From the NCBI GenBank assembly GCA_913054205.1, contig CAJXJM010000098.1, positions 1 to 8,099 on the forward strand: a DNA stretch of 8,099 bases. The letters run 5' to 3'. The DNA comes from an uncultured Rhodospirillaceae bacterium. Its GTDB lineage: Bacteria; Pseudomonadota; Alphaproteobacteria; Rhodospirillales; UBA2165. Made by a program: the position numbers and the translations under genes. The notes under the pieces are model-generated. The model did no database searches and was not told where the DNA came from. It saw only the letters and a program-made list of their open reading frames with translations. Positions 1 to 6,973 of the stretch are shown here, piece by piece; the stretch's first letter is position 1; each line of letters opens with the position of its first letter.

Positions 1-941
1 ACAACTGCGATCAAAATGGCAGAAATAATGACGCTGGCAAAGAAACCTTTGTAGAGCGCGCCCATGATGGAATTGTTGGAACCTAAGCGAACAAAGAAAG
101 TCGCAACAACGCAGCCAATGATACTCACAGCACCAATCAATAGCGGCAGCGTCATCATAGTTTCTTGAGCTTTTCCAGTGAAGTAAGCCGCAGCGAGTAA
201 CATCGTTGCGACCACAGTCACGACATAGGTCTCAAACAGATCGGCCGCCATACCTGCGCAGTCGCCAACGTTGTCGCCAACGTTATCAGCAATTACGCCC
301 GCGTTACGGGGGTCGTCTTCAGGGATACCGGCTTCGATTTTGCCAACTAGATCGGAACCGACGTCAGCGCCTTTGGTAAAGATGCCGCCGCCGAGACGGG
401 CAAAGATTGAAATCAAGGAAGAACCAAAGGCAAGGCCAACCAATGCTTCAAGGACATGGCGCATACCTTCTTTGCTTGAGATATCCAGCATTTCTTGAAG
501 GACCAGCCAATAACCAATGATGCCGAGCAGAGCCAAGCCGGCAACCAACATGCCGGTAATAGCACCTGATTTAAAAGCAATGGAGAGGCCTTCTGCCAAA
601 CCAGCAGAGCGGGCAGCTTCGGCAGTACGCACATTGGCGCGAACAGAAACGTTCATTCCGATGTAACCTGCAATGCCGGAAAGAATAGCGCCAATAAAGA
701 AGCCAATTGCAACAGTGCCGCCTAAAAGTAGGCCAAGTGCGATGCCGATAACAACACCGGCAATAGCGATCGCTGTATACTGGCGGTTAAGATAGGCTTT
801 GGCACCCTCTTGAATAGCTGCAGCGATTTCTTGCATTTTTTCGGTACCGGCAGGTGCTGCGAGTACGGAACGAATGGCATAAACTCCATAAAGTAGTGCG
901 ATGACGCCGCAAGCGACAATCAGCATTGAAACATTAGACAT
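1..941 (-). CDS. hppA: Membrane-bound proton-translocating pyrophosphatase (H+-PPase), N-terminal part
   Basis: Integral membrane pump of the cytoplasmic membrane that couples pyrophosphate hydrolysis to proton export. The window holds the first 313 codons of a protein usually near 700 residues; the 3' end runs off the left edge. Translation begins [10 protein letters not shown] with a membrane segment at residues 4-24, and further hydrophobic segments lie near 57-98, 126-149, 162-182, 240-255, 264-284 and 297-313. The pyrophosphate/Mg-binding core is intact: [12 protein letters not shown] at 190-201, [11 protein letters not shown] at 203-213, then [13 protein letters not shown] at 218-230 and MAADLFETY at 231-239. 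The Cys in GDCAG and the AADLFETY version resemble the K+-independent Rhodospirillum type rather than the K+-dependent type (GDVAG/GDIAG), but the decisive Ala/Lys switch near residue 460 lies outside the window. The ATG at 939-941 has an AAGGG ribosome site at 951-955, nine bases upstream. A 180-bp leader separates it from the preceding gene, so it may have its own promoter. Confidence 0.96.
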   Translation of the reverse strand, partial: MSNVSMLIVACGVIALLYGVYAIRSVLAAPAGTEKMQEIAAAIQEGAKAYLNRQYTAIAIAGVVIGIALGLLLGGTVAIGFFIGAILSGIAGYIGMNVSVRANVRTAEAARSAGLAEGLSIAFKSGAITGMLVAGLALLGIIGYWLVLQEMLDISSKEGMRHVLEALVGLAFGSSLISIFARLGGGIFTKGADVGSDLVGKIEAGIPEDDPRNAGVIADNVGDNVGDCAGMAADLFETYVVTVVATMLLAAAYFTGKAQETMMTLPLLIGAVSIIGCVVATFFVRLGSNNSIMGALYKGFFASVIISAILIAV

Positions 942-1121
942 GTTGTTTAACCCTTAGTTGGTTGAAACTTTAATGATTGGGAGAACACCCTTACCCATAT
1001 TTCTGTGTTCCAAGGTGGGTGCTGAAAATTCGCCGGGAACATGCCAGATGCCGTCCCAGAAATCAACTGGTAAAGCAGCGGAATTGGAAAAAGCAAAATA
1101 GCGGCATTTTCAGCGCCTAAA
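942..1121 (-). promoter_or_regulatory. hppA leader, possible promoter region
   Basis: This is the longest non-coding stretch in the window (180 bp), and a promoter for hppA would sit here. The best sigma70-like match I can find on the minus strand is TTGATT (1061-1066), a 17-bp spacer, then CATGTT (1038-1043); the -10 is poor (3 of 6), so this is only a candidate. The hppA ribosome-binding site AAGGG is at 951-955. Two inverted repeats are visible: GAACAC/GTGTTC (983-988 and 1005-1010, 16-nt loop) and GCTGAAAAT/ATTTTCAGC (1021-1029 and 1106-1114). Just after the upstream stop codon a GC-rich patch is followed by a T-rich run in the transcript sense, but the stem is too short to call a terminator. 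Confidence 0.25.
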
Positions 1122-1427
1122 TTATCGCAACTTTCGATTCATCGCAGATTGGATTAGTACACCATCTATCAGCCCTTTGCCGATGGTCCGCTCACCAATA
1201 ACCTGCATACGGCGTTTCAATGCACCGATATCGAGGTCTTTGTTTTTGCGTAAAAGCCTTGGCACATAGGCGTGAAGATCGCGAATATAGGCATCTTTAA
1301 GACGTGTCATCTGTTTGGTAATGGCTGATTCGTTACCGGCTCTGGTTTCAATTTGTACGTGAAGCTGAATAGTCGCGGCGACGATATCTCCCTTAAATAT
1401 GGGAATTAATATGGGATCCAGCGTCAA
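1122..1427 (-). CDS. Small protein, C-terminal half of a probable split FliL-like protein
   Basis: A 101-residue frame opening with TTG at 1425-1427, which overlaps the TGA of the preceding frame in TTGA. It begins TLDPILIPIFKGD, goes on into a predicted beta-rich stretch (VAATIQLHVQIET, 16-28), then a helical part with KDAYIRDLHAYVPRLL at 45-60, and ends near GKGLIDGVLIQS (83-94). The layout of a LDP-x-x-IP strand, a long strand, a helix containing IRD, and a final VLxQ strand recalls the periplasmic domain of FliL-family proteins, but the match is remote and I would not name it. No signal or membrane segment is present in this frame, and no good ribosome-binding site precedes the TTG. The missing anchor is in the upstream frame, so the pair probably represents one gene, either frameshifted or read by translational coupling. 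Function unknown. Its place between thiL and hppA says little about its role. Confidence 0.6.
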   Translation of the reverse strand: MTLDPILIPIFKGDIVAATIQLHVQIETRAGNESAITKQMTRLKDAYIRDLHAYVPRLLRKNKDLDIGALKRRMQVIGERTIGKGLIDGVLIQSAMNRKLR

Positions 1428-1606
1428 TAACGCGGGGGTTCCAGTAATTTTTTTCGCGCTGCTTCTTTGGCAGCTACGGCTTTTTCTTCCGGTGTTAGCT
1501 CAACTTCTTGCTCAAACGGGCCTAATTCCATTTGCTGCATAATGGTGACGCCGCCACCGGCAAACAATATGACTACCGCCAGAATAATAATTAGCATTTT
1601 AGGCAT
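1424..1606 (-). CDS. Small membrane-anchored protein, N-terminal half of a probable split FliL-like protein
   Basis: A 60-residue frame starting MPKMLIIILAVVILF. A single hydrophobic segment (residues 4-22) is followed by an acidic, Ala/Glu/Lys-rich linker (31-54) and ends LLEPPRY-stop. This is the shape of an N-terminal inner-membrane anchor plus a linker to a periplasmic domain that is absent from this frame. The expected continuation is exactly what the next frame (1122-1427) supplies in the -1 frame: PPRY followed by LTLDPILIP would be one uninterrupted domain boundary, giving a protein of about 161 residues, in the usual FliL range. An A7 run (1448-1454, T7 on the plus strand) and a C5 run (1434-1438) sit just before the break, both error- or slip-prone. 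The ribosome site is weak. The protein may be a genuine short peptide, but I favour a split gene. Function unknown. Confidence 0.6.
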   Translation of the reverse strand: MPKMLIIILAVVILFAGGGVTIMQQMELGPFEQEVELTPEEKAVAAKEAARKKLLEPPRY

Positions 1607-1693
1607 TGATCAAAACCAACAACTTAAAAGTTAAGCGCCAATAATTGGCATATAATTAAGTTAAGAACTCACCCTAGTTCTAAATGACGTTGA
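1607..1693 (-). promoter_or_regulatory. AT-rich thiL/small-gene spacer with three short palindromes
   Basis: The 87-bp gap after thiL is AT-rich and holds three consecutive dyads in the transcript sense: AGAACT-AGGGTG-AGTTCT (about 1665-1682), GCCAAT-T-ATTGGC (about 1637-1649) and AACTT-TT-AAGTT (about 1621-1632). The first could fold as a 6-bp stem just past the thiL stop, but it is followed by TAACTTAATTATAT rather than a clean U-run, so it is at most a weak terminator. TTATAT near 1650-1655 could serve as a -10 element, though no convincing -35 lies at the right distance. A transcription boundary between the rib/nusB/thiL unit and the small gene is plausible but not shown. Confidence 0.25.
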
Positions 1694-2677
1694 TTAAAAG
1701 TGGGTAAATCCAGTTTGATCGATCCTATGTTCACTGCCGTTTTCATAAAATAAGCGAATCGCAGTGCCTTTCGTGATCGTGCCGATTTTGGTAAGCGCAA
1801 CGCCAACCTCAGAAACGACAGATTTTGACATCGTTTCAAAGGATGCATCTGCGGTAAACAGCAACTCATAATCATCGCCGCCCCCGAGGACTAAATCGAG
1901 GATTTTCGGATCCATCTCTAGAGCCTCCTTGGCAGCCTCGGATAGAGGAATTGCGGTGATTTGAATATCTGCGCCGACGTTAGATGTTTCACAAATATGA
2001 CCAAGATCAGCGATCAATCCGTCAGAAATATCAATCGTTCCGCGAGCGTGTCCTATCAATTTCTGTCCAAGAGTTAATTGAGGTAGCGGACGCCGATAGC
2101 GCATTAACAAGTATTCACGTTTATCAGCGGCAAGGTCGTTCATCTTTTCGTTCGCAATGAGAAGTCCTAATGCACCGTCACCGATCGTTCCCGAAACCCA
2201 TATATCATCGCCGATCTGCGCCTCGCTTCGCCGTAGCGCTTTACCCTTTTCGACGTAACCCATAGCGGTTAGTGAGAGCGTTAGTGGTCCTGCCGCCGAA
2301 ACTGTATCCCCTCCTATAAGAGTGACTCCAAATTCTTTTTGATCCAATGCCAGACCCGCCGAAAAAGCTGACAGCCAATCTTCCGTTAAATCAGAAGAGA
2401 CAGCTAGGGATAAGCTATAATGCGCAGGTTTTGCGCCCATTGCGGCGAGATCTGAAAGGCTTACCCGCAGGAGTTTCGCGGCAATATCTGCCGGCGGATC
2501 ATTTGGTAAAAAATGTACTCCGGCTACTAAAGCGTCTGTCGTGACAACAAGACTTTGACCCTCTGGAGGTTCAATAACAGCCGCGTCATCAGTTAGATTG
2601 AAGGCGCCAGACTCAGCCGCGCTCAAGGGTGCAAAATATTTGCTGATGGTCTTAAATTCGTCTGTTGGCTTAGTCAT
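1694..2677 (-). CDS. thiL: Thiamine-monophosphate kinase
   Basis: Cytoplasmic ATP-dependent kinase that phosphorylates thiamine monophosphate to thiamine diphosphate, the last step of cofactor synthesis. The 327-residue length is normal for ThiL of the PurM/SelD-like ATPase fold. Visible signatures in order: DDAAVI (30-35, metal/ATP-binding aspartates), TTDALVAGVHF (46-56), LSDLAAMGA (74-82), GGDTVS (122-127), DISDGLIADLGHI (216-228), GGGDDYELLF (265-274) and the C-terminal GFTHF typical of the family. The ATG at 2675-2677 has only a weak GGA upstream. It starts 24 bp after nusB, and the nusB-thiL pairing is common in proteobacteria, so co-transcription with the rib genes is likely. No truncation or odd residue was seen. 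Confidence 0.97.
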   Translation of the reverse strand: MTKPTDEFKTISKYFAPLSAAESGAFNLTDDAAVIEPPEGQSLVVTTDALVAGVHFLPNDPPADIAAKLLRVSLSDLAAMGAKPAHYSLSLAVSSDLTEDWLSAFSAGLALDQKEFGVTLIGGDTVSAAGPLTLSLTAMGYVEKGKALRRSEAQIGDDIWVSGTIGDGALGLLIANEKMNDLAADKREYLLMRYRRPLPQLTLGQKLIGHARGTIDISDGLIADLGHICETSNVGADIQITAIPLSEAAKEALEMDPKILDLVLGGGDDYELLFTADASFETMSKSVVSEVGVALTKIGTITKGTAIRLFYENGSEHRIDQTGFTHF

Positions 2678-2701
2678 TTTTTGGTTTCCAAAGAGTGGTG
2701 A

Positions 2702-3199
2702 CTAGCTCTCCAACTCTTGTTGGCGGACGACTTTGGCTATGCGGTCTAAGACACCATTGACCAGTGATGGCTCATTTTCGGCATAAAAGGCATGTGCCAA
2801 ATCAACATACTCATTAATAACAACGCGGGCCGGGACTTTAGGCAAATAAAACATCTCATAAGTTGCCGCGCGCAACATGGAGCGCAATAAAACATCTAAT
2901 TTTTGGAGATTGTGACCCTCCGACAATGCGCCAGATAAAATTTCATCGATTTGTTTTTTGTTTTCATGAACGCCCCGAACGATTTCGCCAAATTTCTTTT
3001 TATCTGGTTCAGCTATAGTGCCGCCATCTTCGACTTCTTCCTGATCTACGTTTCGATCTTTCCAGCGGCTCGCCAGAAAATCCAAAAGGATTCTATCAAG
3101 CGACGCACCGGTTATCTCCATTTCATAAAGACCTTGCGCTGCCGTTAAACGGGCAACACTGGTACTGCGCGGATCGCGTTTTTTATTCTTTTTGGCCAT
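2702..3199 (-). CDS. nusB: Transcription antitermination factor NusB
   Basis: RNA-binding helical protein that, with NusE (ribosomal protein S10), binds boxA in rRNA leaders to promote antitermination. With the ATG at 3197-3199 the product is 165 residues. Signatures: SVARLTAAQGLYEME (14-28), LDVLLRSMLRAATYEM (101-116) and VPARVVINEYVDLA (122-135) followed by EPSLVNGVLDRIAK (143-156). A basic N-terminus (MAKKNKKRDPR) fits an RNA-binding protein. A TTG one codon upstream could also be read as a start, but ATG is preferred because it forms TGATG with the ribH stop, a classic coupled junction. There is no strong ribosome site, consistent with coupling. The insert at residues 46-68 (acidic, WKDRNVDQEEVEDGG) is longer than in E. 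coli NusB and typical of alphaproteobacterial members. Confidence 0.95.
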   Translation of the reverse strand: MAKKNKKRDPRSTSVARLTAAQGLYEMEITGASLDRILLDFLASRWKDRNVDQEEVEDGGTIAEPDKKKFGEIVRGVHENKKQIDEILSGALSEGHNLQKLDVLLRSMLRAATYEMFYLPKVPARVVINEYVDLAHAFYAENEPSLVNGVLDRIAKVVRQQELES

Positions 3200-3621
3200 C
3201 AACTGTACTGTTTATGAATTTCGAGCATTCTGAGACAGGCTACGGCGGCTCGGCCCCCTATGTCTCGGTCTTCGACATTTGCGCGCTCCCAAGCTTGATC
3301 GCGATTTTCGCAAGTCAGAATTCCAAATCCGAGTGGGATAGCGTCGTTGATGCTTAAATCCATAAGGGCCCTGCTAACTTCACGGCAAATATGATCATAA
3401 TGATCGGTCGCGCCTCGAATGACGCAGCCAAGTGTCACAACACCGGTATACGCGCCGGTATCCCAACCTTTTTTGACAGCTGCCGGCACTTCGAAAACAC
3501 CAGGTACATCAACCTTATCGACCGACAAACCCGCATCTTCAATTACCTTGATTGCTCCGTTGGCGAGTTGGTCGGCAATGTCTTCATAGAAGCGTGCTTC
3601 GACAATTAAAATTCTACTCAT
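3199..3621 (-). CDS. ribH: 6,7-dimethyl-8-ribityllumazine synthase
   Basis: Condenses 5-amino-6-ribitylamino-uracil with 3,4-dihydroxy-2-butanone 4-phosphate to give lumazine, the penultimate step of riboflavin synthesis; family members form pentamers or 60-mer shells. With the ATG at 3619-3621 the protein has 140 residues. Signatures: ARFYEDIAD (9-17, substrate-binding aromatic), PGVFEVPAA (40-48), GCVIRGATDHYDHI (65-78, with the catalytic-type His in DHYDH) and FGILTCENRDQA (99-110). I chose this start over an in-frame ATG at 3628-3630 because GGATGGA (3626-3632) then stands as a ribosome site and MSRILIVEARFY is the usual family N-terminus. It overlaps the 3' end of ribB by 8 bp and ends in TGATG with nusB, so translation is coupled on both sides. 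Confidence 0.96.
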   Translation of the reverse strand: MSRILIVEARFYEDIADQLANGAIKVIEDAGLSVDKVDVPGVFEVPAAVKKGWDTGAYTGVVTLGCVIRGATDHYDHICREVSRALMDLSINDAIPLGFGILTCENRDQAWERANVEDRDIGGRAAVACLRMLEIHKQYS

Positions 3622-4765
3622 AAAATCCATCCCGCACAGGTATTGGCGTGTCTTTACTCACCTTAATTGGACGACGCTCCACGATACTGAGTTCATAGCC
3701 TTCGAGTGCGACCAAAGTTTGATCCGTGTTCGATAAAATAATCATTTTTCGAATCCCGAGATCCAACAATATCTGAGCACCAACACCGTAGCCCCTAAAC
3801 GTGGCTCCATGCTTTTCTGTCGTGCCCGCCAACCTGTCAGTCATGAATGTTTTACTGGCGCTCCGCAGGATAACGATGGCACCACGACCTTCTTCTAGGA
3901 TCATATCCATGGCACGATGCAATTCCAGCGACTTTTCGATCCCTTGAATATCATCAAACATGTTGAGCACATGCATTCGAACCATAACGGGTTCATCTGT
4001 TGTAAGATCACCTTTAACCAAGGCCAGGTGTTCGTTGCCATTGGCTTGGTTCTTGTACACAATGGTGCGGAATTCTCTATCGCCGACTGTCTTCAAAGTT
4101 GTTTCTAGGGTCGGGACCACAATACGATCATTATTAAGTCGATAAGAGATTAGATTAGCAATGGTTGCTATCTTAAGACCGTGCTTTTGCGCAAAGGCCA
4201 CAAGGTCCGGCAACCGGGCCATTGTCCCATCGTCTTTCATTATTTCACATATTACGCCACCGGGGGTAAGACCGGCTAAACGGGAAATATCGACCGATGC
4301 CTCGGTATGACCCGCACGCACCAGAGAGCCGCCATCTCTGGCGGCTAATGGGAAAATGTGCCCGGGTGAATTGATATCATCTGCACTGTTTGAGGAATCT
4401 ATTGCCGTCGCAATAGTGCGCGCTCGGTCCGCCGCTGAAATACCCGTCGTCACCCCTACTTTGGCCTCAATCGAAACTGTAAATGCCGTTTGGTGCCGCA
4501 TGGCATTGTTGCTGCTCATCGCCGGCAGACCCAACTCTTCAACGCGCTGTTGTGTCAGCGCCAAACAGATTAAACCACGGCCATGAGTCGCCATAAAATT
4601 TATGGCGTCGGGTGTTGCCATTTGCGCGGGAATGACAAGATCACCTTCATTCTCCCGGTCTTCATCATCGACGAGAATGAACATCCTGCCATTTCTCGCC
4701 TCATCAATTATCTCCTCGATGGAAGAAAGATAATTGGACAGATCATATGATTCGAGTGTACTCAA
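3614..4765 (-). CDS. ribB: 3,4-dihydroxy-2-butanone-4-phosphate synthase with degenerate GTP cyclohydrolase II-like domain (RibBX type)
   Basis: 383 residues in two domains. Residues 1-210 are an intact DHBP synthase converting ribulose 5-phosphate to DHBP: DDEDRENEGDL (33-43, Mg-binding acidic loop), THGRGLICLAL (60-70), FTVSIEA (95-101), GISAADRART (108-117), PGHIFPL (134-140) and RAGHTEASVD (150-159). Residues 217-383 follow the GCH2 fold, with EEGRG (291-295), RGYGVGAQILLDLGIRK (324-340) and LEGYELSIVERRPI (354-367). They contain no cysteine at all: where GCH2 has SECLTGD...CDCG there is RMHVLNMFDD (263-272). The domain therefore cannot bind the catalytic zinc and is presumably not a cyclohydrolase. 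This matches the RibBX variant known in proteobacteria. The start is TTG at 4763-4765, with AAGGA ten bases upstream (4776-4780); no in-frame ATG occurs before residue 28, which is too close to the active-site loop. It lies 6 bp after ribE. Confidence 0.95.
   Translation of the reverse strand: MSTLESYDLSNYLSSIEEIIDEARNGRMFILVDDEDRENEGDLVIPAQMATPDAINFMATHGRGLICLALTQQRVEELGLPAMSSNNAMRHQTAFTVSIEAKVGVTTGISAADRARTIATAIDSSNSADDINSPGHIFPLAARDGGSLVRAGHTEASVDISRLAGLTPGGVICEIMKDDGTMARLPDLVAFAQKHGLKIATIANLISYRLNNDRIVVPTLETTLKTVGDREFRTIVYKNQANGNEHLALVKGDLTTDEPVMVRMHVLNMFDDIQGIEKSLELHRAMDMILEEGRGAIVILRSASKTFMTDRLAGTTEKHGATFRGYGVGAQILLDLGIRKMIILSNTDQTLVALEGYELSIVERRPIKVSKDTPIPVRDGFYE
3626..3632 (-). promoter_or_regulatory. 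ribH ribosome-binding site
   Basis: GGATGGA in the transcript sense, four bases before the ATG at 3619-3621 and within the end of ribB. The alternative upstream ATG at 3628-3630 lies inside this element, so it would have no usable site; this decides the shorter RibH start. Confidence 0.5.
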
Positions 4766-4771
4766 TTTCGG

Positions 4772-5359
4772 TCAGTCCTTTTCTAGAAGCCGCGCAACAT
4801 AGCGCGCCAGCATATCAATTTCCAGATTTACTCCATCGCTAATTTTTGCGGTGCCAAAAGTCGTCGCAGTTTGCGTATGAGGAATTATGTTTACACCAAA
4901 CGTCGTTTCATCCACTTCATTGACGGTTAATGACACCCCGTTGATGGCAATTGATCCTTTAACCGCAATAAATTTCATCAACTCCGTTGGCGGCTGGAAA
5001 GTGTAGCGAACCGAATCACCCTCGGTCTCAATGCCGGTTATTTTTCCGACACCATCCACATGACCGGAAACCAAATGACCGCCCAGCTCATCGGCGGCCT
5101 TCAGCGGGCGCTCAAAATTAACCGGGGTTTCTTCTTTCCATGTTCCCAAAGTCGTTTTTGAGAGCGTCTCAGCAGACGCGTCGGCAGCAAACCAATTGTC
5201 GCCTTTCTCGGTGACCGTCAAACAGGTGCCACAGCAGGCAATGGAGGCCCCTATATCAACATCATCCATGCTAAAATGAGTTTCAAATTCGAACCGTGTG
5301 TCGCCACTTTGTACAATGGCGCGCACATGCCCAACATCCATAATAATACCAGTAAACAT
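4772..5359 (-). CDS. ribE: Riboflavin synthase, alpha subunit
   Basis: Dismutates two 6,7-dimethyl-8-ribityllumazine molecules to riboflavin and a pyrimidinedione that re-enters the pathway; the enzyme is a trimer of chains with two lumazine-binding barrels. The 195-residue length is typical. Barrel 1 shows the invariant MFTGII (1-6), SIACCGTCLTVTE (39-51) and DASAETLSKT (60-69). Barrel 2 shows ELGGHLVSGHVDG (91-103), KGSIAINGVSLTVNE (134-148), IPHTQTAT (159-166) and NLEIDMLARY (178-187). The internal duplication is clear from SIAxxG/SIAINGVSLTV. The ATG at 5357-5359 gives the canonical MFTG start; the ribosome site is poor, so coupling to ribD (12 bp upstream) is likely. The gene is sometimes called ribC in other taxa. 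Confidence 0.97.
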   Translation of the reverse strand: MFTGIIMDVGHVRAIVQSGDTRFEFETHFSMDDVDIGASIACCGTCLTVTEKGDNWFAADASAETLSKTTLGTWKEETPVNFERPLKAADELGGHLVSGHVDGVGKITGIETEGDSVRYTFQPPTELMKFIAVKGSIAINGVSLTVNEVDETTFGVNIIPHTQTATTFGTAKISDGVNLEIDMLARYVARLLEKD

Positions 5360-5371
5360 GAGCCGAGTTAT

Positions 5372-6514
5372 CTATCGCTTTCGAGACAAAATTTCTAGGC
5401 AATCCTCATCAAGTTGGATCAAGGATTTGCGGATGAATTTCGGCATTTCTGCCAATTTGTCCAGGTTTAAACCTTCAATAGCAGAAAGGCCATCATTTCC
5501 GATAACTGAGGGTGCTCGAAACCACGTTATTTGATCCACCAAATCAGCTTTTAAAAGAGAGGCCGCAAGAGTACCGCCCCCTTCTACAAATAATCGGGTT
5601 ATGCCGCGAGACGCGAGCTCTTTAGCCACCCAGTTAACATCGACTTTAATAAGTTCTTTGGGCGCGACTTGAACTGAAACGCCAAGGCTTTTTAAGTGTT
5701 CAACTTTTTCTTGATGGGTTTCATCGCCTTGCAAGGTAAATACTATTACCGGGACGTCCTTCGCGGAGTGCGCCAATTTGCTGTTGGGCGAAAATCGCAA
5801 TCGGCCATCAAGCACGACGCGGGGGCGGCGCGCATTGGAGATGCCGGGAAGCCTGCATGTTAAGGAGGGATCGTCTGCGACGGCGGTGCCGCTTCCAATC
5901 ATAATTGCATCATGCTCAGCCCGAAGCTTATGCGCGGCACGTCTTGCAAAATCACCCGTGATCCACTGACTTTCACCAGAAAGAGTGGCGATTTTTCCAT
6001 CCAAGGTGGTCGCTATTTTGAGCGTTATATAAGGTCGTGCGTGCTCAATACGAGAGAAGAAACCTTGATTAACTTTATCTGCTTCTGATTTACAAACGCC
6101 AAACTCAATTTCCAATCCGGCCTCTTTCAAGCGGCGAACACCCGATCCAGCAACACGGCGGTCCGGATCTTGAGTGGCGATTACCACTTTCTTTATGCCA
6201 GCTGCAATCAGAGCATCGGTGCAGGGGGGCGTTTGACCATGGTGATTACAGGGTTCGAGCGTCACGTAGGCGGTGGCACCCGCAGCCAAATCGCCTGCTC
6301 GGCGCAAGGCTTCTGTTTCGGCATGCGGACGGCCCGTCGGCTGAGTCCAACCACGTCCAACGACCCTACCACTTTGAACGATCACACAACCAACGGCGGG
6401 GTTAGGCCATACGTTTCCGAGACCTCTCCGCGCTAAATCAAGCGCGGAATTCATATGATTGGTGTGATCTTTAGTGGCGTTATCCTGTTGATTGTCAGGC
6501 AGGTTACTCGTCAC
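5372..6514 (-). CDS. ribD: Bifunctional diaminohydroxyphosphoribosylaminopyrimidine deaminase / 5-amino-6-(5-phosphoribosylamino)uracil reductase
   Basis: Carries out the second and third steps of riboflavin synthesis: zinc-dependent deamination of the GTP cyclohydrolase II product, then NADPH reduction of the ribosyl side chain. 380 residues. The deaminase domain (about 21-160) has [11 protein letters not shown] (36-46), HAETEAL (64-70, zinc His and catalytic Glu) and [11 protein letters not shown] (88-98, two zinc cysteines). The reductase domain (about 161-380) has [13 protein letters not shown] (164-176), QWITG (183-187), [14 protein letters not shown] (203-216), RPRVVLD (230-236) and EGGG (311-314). 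I chose the GTG at 6512-6514 because AGGGA (6521-6525) sits six bases upstream. An ATG at residue 21 matches the shortest family N-terminus but lacks a ribosome site. The chosen start overlaps the nrdR stop by 11 bp. Confidence 0.96.
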   Translation of the reverse strand: MTSNLPDNQQDNATKDHTNHMNSALDLARRGLGNVWPNPAVGCVIVQSGRVVGRGWTQPTGRPHAETEALRRAGDLAAGATAYVTLEPCNHHGQTPPCTDALIAAGIKKVVIATQDPDRRVAGSGVRRLKEAGLEIEFGVCKSEADKVNQGFFSRIEHARPYITLKIATTLDGKIATLSGESQWITGDFARRAAHKLRAEHDAIMIGSGTAVADDPSLTCRLPGISNARRPRVVLDGRLRFSPNSKLAHSAKDVPVIVFTLQGDETHQEKVEHLKSLGVSVQVAPKELIKVDVNWVAKELASRGITRLFVEGGGTLAASLLKADLVDQITWFRAPSVIGNDGLSAIEGLNLDKLAEMPKFIRKSLIQLDEDCLEILSRKR

Positions 6515-6956
6515 TTAAGTTCCCTATAAAGTCTTCAAAATCACGGGCTTCACGGAAATTGCGGTACACAGATGCAAAGCGGACATAGGCAACGGGGTCC
6601 AGATCAGCGAGAACATCCATCACCATTTCACCTATGACTTTCGATGGCACTTCATTTTCACCAAGGCTTTCCAGACGGCGCTGAATACTGTTCGCAATGC
6701 GCTCGACCTGATCAGGGTCGACCGGGCGCTTTTGCAATGAAATCCTGAGTGACCGCGCTAATTTATCTCGGTCGAATGCTTCTTTTTTATCGTTCTTTTT
6801 GGTGATCGTGAGTTCGCGCAATTGAACGCGCTCGAAGGTGGTCCAACGCGCACCGCATTCCGGACAAGAACGCCGTCGCCGAATTGCAGAGTTATCTTCT
6901 GTTGGGCGCGAGTCTTTTACTTGAGTGTCATTATGACCACAAAATGGACAACGCAT
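6504..6956 (-). CDS. nrdR: Transcriptional repressor NrdR
   Basis: Nucleotide-sensing repressor that binds NrdR boxes in front of ribonucleotide reductase operons. The 150-residue length is standard. An N-terminal zinc ribbon carries Cys3, Cys6, Cys31 and Cys34 (MRCPFCGH and [14 protein letters not shown]), with the basic [11 protein letters not shown] stretch that contacts DNA. The ATP-cone follows (about 49-139) with the family signatures [10 protein letters not shown] (57-66), RPVDPDQVE (77-85) and [15 protein letters not shown] (120-134). The ATG at 6954-6956 has AAGGGGA (6964-6970) seven bases upstream, the best ribosome site in the window. A position upstream of ribD and downstream of glyA is common for this gene in proteobacteria. 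No recognisable NrdR-box pair is present in front of it. Confidence 0.97.
   Translation of the reverse strand: MRCPFCGHNDTQVKDSRPTEDNSAIRRRRSCPECGARWTTFERVQLRELTITKKNDKKEAFDRDKLARSLRISLQKRPVDPDQVERIANSIQRRLESLGENEVPSKVIGEMVMDVLADLDPVAYVRFASVYRNFREARDFEDFIGNLSDE
6521..6525 (-). promoter_or_regulatory. ribD ribosome-binding site
   Basis: AGGGA in the transcript sense, six bases before the GTG at 6512-6514 and inside the last codons of nrdR. It supports the GTG over the downstream ATG at 6452-6454, which has no comparable site. Confidence 0.6.
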
Positions 6957-6973
6957 ATTTCTATCCCCTTTTT

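Noticed and set aside
722..919. A 65-codon minus-strand frame
   Set aside because: It is out of frame with hppA, whose conserved core reads continuously through the same bases from the ATG at 939-941.
1101..1121. GC-rich patch followed by T-rich sequence as a terminator after the split small gene
   Set aside because: Only a 3-bp stem can be drawn and the T-run is interrupted, so it does not meet a reasonable terminator standard.
1669..1875. A 68-codon minus-strand frame at the thiL 3' end
   Set aside because: It overlaps thiL in another frame; the thiL frame carries GGGDDYELLF and the GFTHF terminus here.
3199..3202. TTG at 3200-3202 as the nusB start
   Set aside because: The ATG one codon later forms the usual TGATG junction with ribH and gives the standard MAKK-type N-terminus.
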